A stretch of 6,072 nt of DNA, from NCBI GenBank assembly GCA_023264135.1, contig JALQSZ010000093.1:1-6072 (forward strand). Reading direction: 5' to 3'. The notes below the pieces were generated by a model that worked only from the letters and a program-made list of their open reading frames with translations, searched no databases and had not been told where the DNA came from. The position numbers were made by a program, and so were the translations under genes. The DNA comes from Acidimicrobiales bacterium. Its GTDB lineage: Bacteria > Actinomycetota > Acidimicrobiia > Acidimicrobiales > Acidimicrobilacustridaceae. Of this stretch, positions 4,605 through 6,072 are shown in pieces. Within the stretch, counting starts at the first letter, position 1; each line of letters begins with the position of its first letter.

Positions 4605-6072
4605 ATGGCCGATCTTTTGATCACGGGCGGAACAATTGTTGATGGGACTGGAGCGAAGGCCTATGTCGCCGACATCCGGGTTCGCAACGGCGTGATTGTT
4701 GAAATCGGTCAAGGGCTCTCACTCAATGGCGAGTCGATCCTCGACGCCAGCGGCTCGTTTGTTGCGCCAGGCATCATCGACACCCACACCCATCTCGACG
4801 GGGCGATGTGGTGGAACCCCGAGCTCGATCCATTGCCGGCGTACGGGAACACCTCGATGGTCTTCGGTAACTGCGGAAACTCCATTGCTCCGCTGAAAGG
4901 CGACCAACGCGACGAAATCGTCGACTTGTTGTGCTTCCTTGAAGATCTGCCACGAAAAGCTTTCGAGCAGGAAATCCCGTGGTCATGGGAATCGTGGCCG
5001 GAGTACATGGATGCTCTGCGCACCCAACCCACTGCGGTGCACGTTGCCGGCTATCTCGGACACCTCGCTTTGCGCACGTGGGTGATGGGTGCCGATGCAT
5101 GGACACGCGCAGCTACCCCGGACGAAATCGCCGACATGTGCGCAGTGCTCGACGAGGGACTCGCTGCTGGTGCACTCGGACTCAGCGTCAATCACTTCGA
5201 CAAGGACCGAACACTGCGCCTCGTCCCCGGCTACTTCGCCGACGATGCTGAATATCTCGCGCTGTTCCGTGTTGTTGCCAAACACGCACCAGCAACTGTG
5301 CAGATGATCACTCGCTTCAATGATCCCGAACTTTCCATCGCCGATGCCGAACGATTCGGCGAACTGGTTCGCGAAAGCGGCGTGCGCGCGCAGTACACGG
5401 GGATCCCGTTCAATCAACGCGATGACGACCGCCGCGCTGAATGGTGGGAACTTCACAATCGCCTGCAGTCCTCCGGTGCCGATATGTGGCCAATGGTCAA
5501 CTGCAAGCCGCTCGCCCCCTTCTTCGGCTTCGAAAGTTCACTCGTGTTCCAGCGAGTTCCAGCATGGAACGAGGTCATCAACGGACCCGCCGACACCAAA
5601 CTTTCGACTCTCGCCGATCCGGCATGGCGTGATCGCGCTCGAACCGATTGGGACAACCGAACCCGCTCGAGCCTGTCCCGCATCGATCGTCCTCACGAGA
5701 TGATCCTCACGATTTCGGAAACCGGTGCAGGCCCGCTCGGCATTTCACTCCAGGATCTCGCCGACCAAACTGGCCTGCATATTTCTGATGCACTTGCCGA
5801 CTGGGTCATTGCGAACGGCGTCGCATCACAGATGATGGGAATCCCTGAGCGCCTCAGCGAGTCCGATGTTGTGCAGGCGCTTCGTGACCCACACACGGTG
5901 TTCAACATCAACGACAGTGGCGCGCATCTTCAACTGTTCGCCGCAGCCGGTGAACACCTCTACATGCTCACGCACTATGTGCGCGATGCCGGGCTCATCA
6001 CCATCGAAGAAGGCATCCACGCGCTCACCGGACGCACCGCAGACTTCTTTGGTCTCACCGACCGGGGCGTCA
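4605..6072 (+). CDS. Amidohydrolase, N-acyl-D-amino-acid deacylase-like (3' truncated)
   Basis: The frame is open from the ATG at 4605 to the window edge: 489 residues visible, against about 550-600 for complete members of this actinobacterial branch. The N-terminus is the usual amidohydrolase sandwich (LLITGGTIVDGTGAKAYVAD, residues 4-23), followed by APGIIDTHTHLDG (54-66) with metal-ligand His61 and His63. GNCGNSIAP (88-96) contains Cys90, equivalent to the zinc-ligand Cys of D-aminoacylases. GHLALR (152-157) and GALGLSV (189-195) are further family marks, and NDSGAH (436-441) carries Asp437, the likely catalytic Asp. The two later His ligands of the Alcaligenes-type D-aminoacylase are not evident: the corresponding strands read TVQMITRF (231-238) and VRAQYTGIPFN (260-270). 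The role is therefore hydrolysis of an amide or cyclic amide of unknown identity, probably in the cytoplasm since no signal peptide is seen. AGGGGG 4 nt before the ATG supports the start. It is transcribed away from the maoC-mutY operon. Confidence 0.87.
   Translation, partial: MADLLITGGTIVDGTGAKAYVADIRVRNGVIVEIGQGLSLNGESILDASGSFVAPGIIDTHTHLDGAMWWNPELDPLPAYGNTSMVFGNCGNSIAPLKGDQRDEIVDLLCFLEDLPRKAFEQEIPWSWESWPEYMDALRTQPTAVHVAGYLGHLALRTWVMGADAWTRAATPDEIADMCAVLDEGLAAGALGLSVNHFDKDRTLRLVPGYFADDAEYLALFRVVAKHAPATVQMITRFNDPELSIADAERFGELVRESGVRAQYTGIPFNQRDDDRRAEWWELHNRLQSSGADMWPMVNCKPLAPFFGFESSLVFQRVPAWNEVINGPADTKLSTLADPAWRDRARTDWDNRTRSSLSRIDRPHEMILTISETGAGPLGISLQDLADQTGLHISDALADWVIANGVASQMMGIPERLSESDVVQALRDPHTVFNINDSGAHLQLFAAAGEHLYMLTHYVRDAGLITIEEGIHALTGRTADFFGLTDRGV

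Noticed and set aside
4983..5456. Minus-strand open frame of 157 codons inside the amidohydrolase, with a fairly protein-like composition.
   Set aside because: It lies wholly antisense to the conserved amidohydrolase barrel and shows no recognisable motif or ribosome-binding site that I could support.
1..6072. CRISPR arrays, tRNA genes, insertion-sequence ends, phage or toxin-antitoxin genes.
   Set aside because: No regularly spaced repeats, tRNA-like sequence, transposase motifs or terminal inverted repeats were seen; intergenic space is too small (largest gap 114 nt).

Overview
The window reads as ordinary chromosomal DNA from a moderately GC-rich actinobacterium. Four of the five complete minus-strand genes start with GTG, the plus-strand hydrolase appears to be leaderless, and the protein families are typical of the group. 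A lineage near Acidimicrobiia is my guess from the style of the proteins; nothing here is diagnostic. I see no RNA gene, mobile element, CRISPR array or long repeat, and coding density is very high.

Layout. Bases 1-249 (+) are the 3' end of a DUF2752-type small membrane protein. It converges on a compact minus-strand operon read from right to left: an MBL-fold metallo-hydrolase (1302-2135), a flavin reductase-domain protein (792-1289) and a gamma-carbonic-anhydrase-like hexapeptide protein (267-788), with gaps of 12 and 3 nt. A 114-nt divergent control region (2136-2249) separates this operon from a plus-strand alpha/beta hydrolase of epoxide-hydrolase type (2250-3122). That gene ends 3 nt from the end of a second minus-strand operon, a MaoC-like hydratase (4011-4526) followed after 3 nt by mutY (3126-4007). 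A second divergent region (4527-4604) leads into a plus-strand amidohydrolase of the N-acyl-D-amino-acid deacylase type (from 4605), which runs off the right edge.

How the genes may work together. No single pathway links them. MutY is DNA repair; the MaoC protein suggests acyl-CoA metabolism; the hydrolase, amidohydrolase and flavin reductase suggest catabolism or detoxification of small organic molecules. The flavin reductase has no monooxygenase partner in view.

The points most worth a second look are: a near-perfect CRP/GlxR-like palindrome (AGTGA-N6-TCACA, 2205-2220) placed between two divergent candidate promoters; the replacement of one canonical zinc-ligand histidine in the gamma-carbonic-anhydrase-like protein (GHIVHLEGC instead of GHxxxLHGC); and an amidohydrolase that keeps the HxH and GNCG motifs but appears to lack the later metal-ligand histidines of characterised D-aminoacylases. 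I did not find convincing evidence for a wholly new system.
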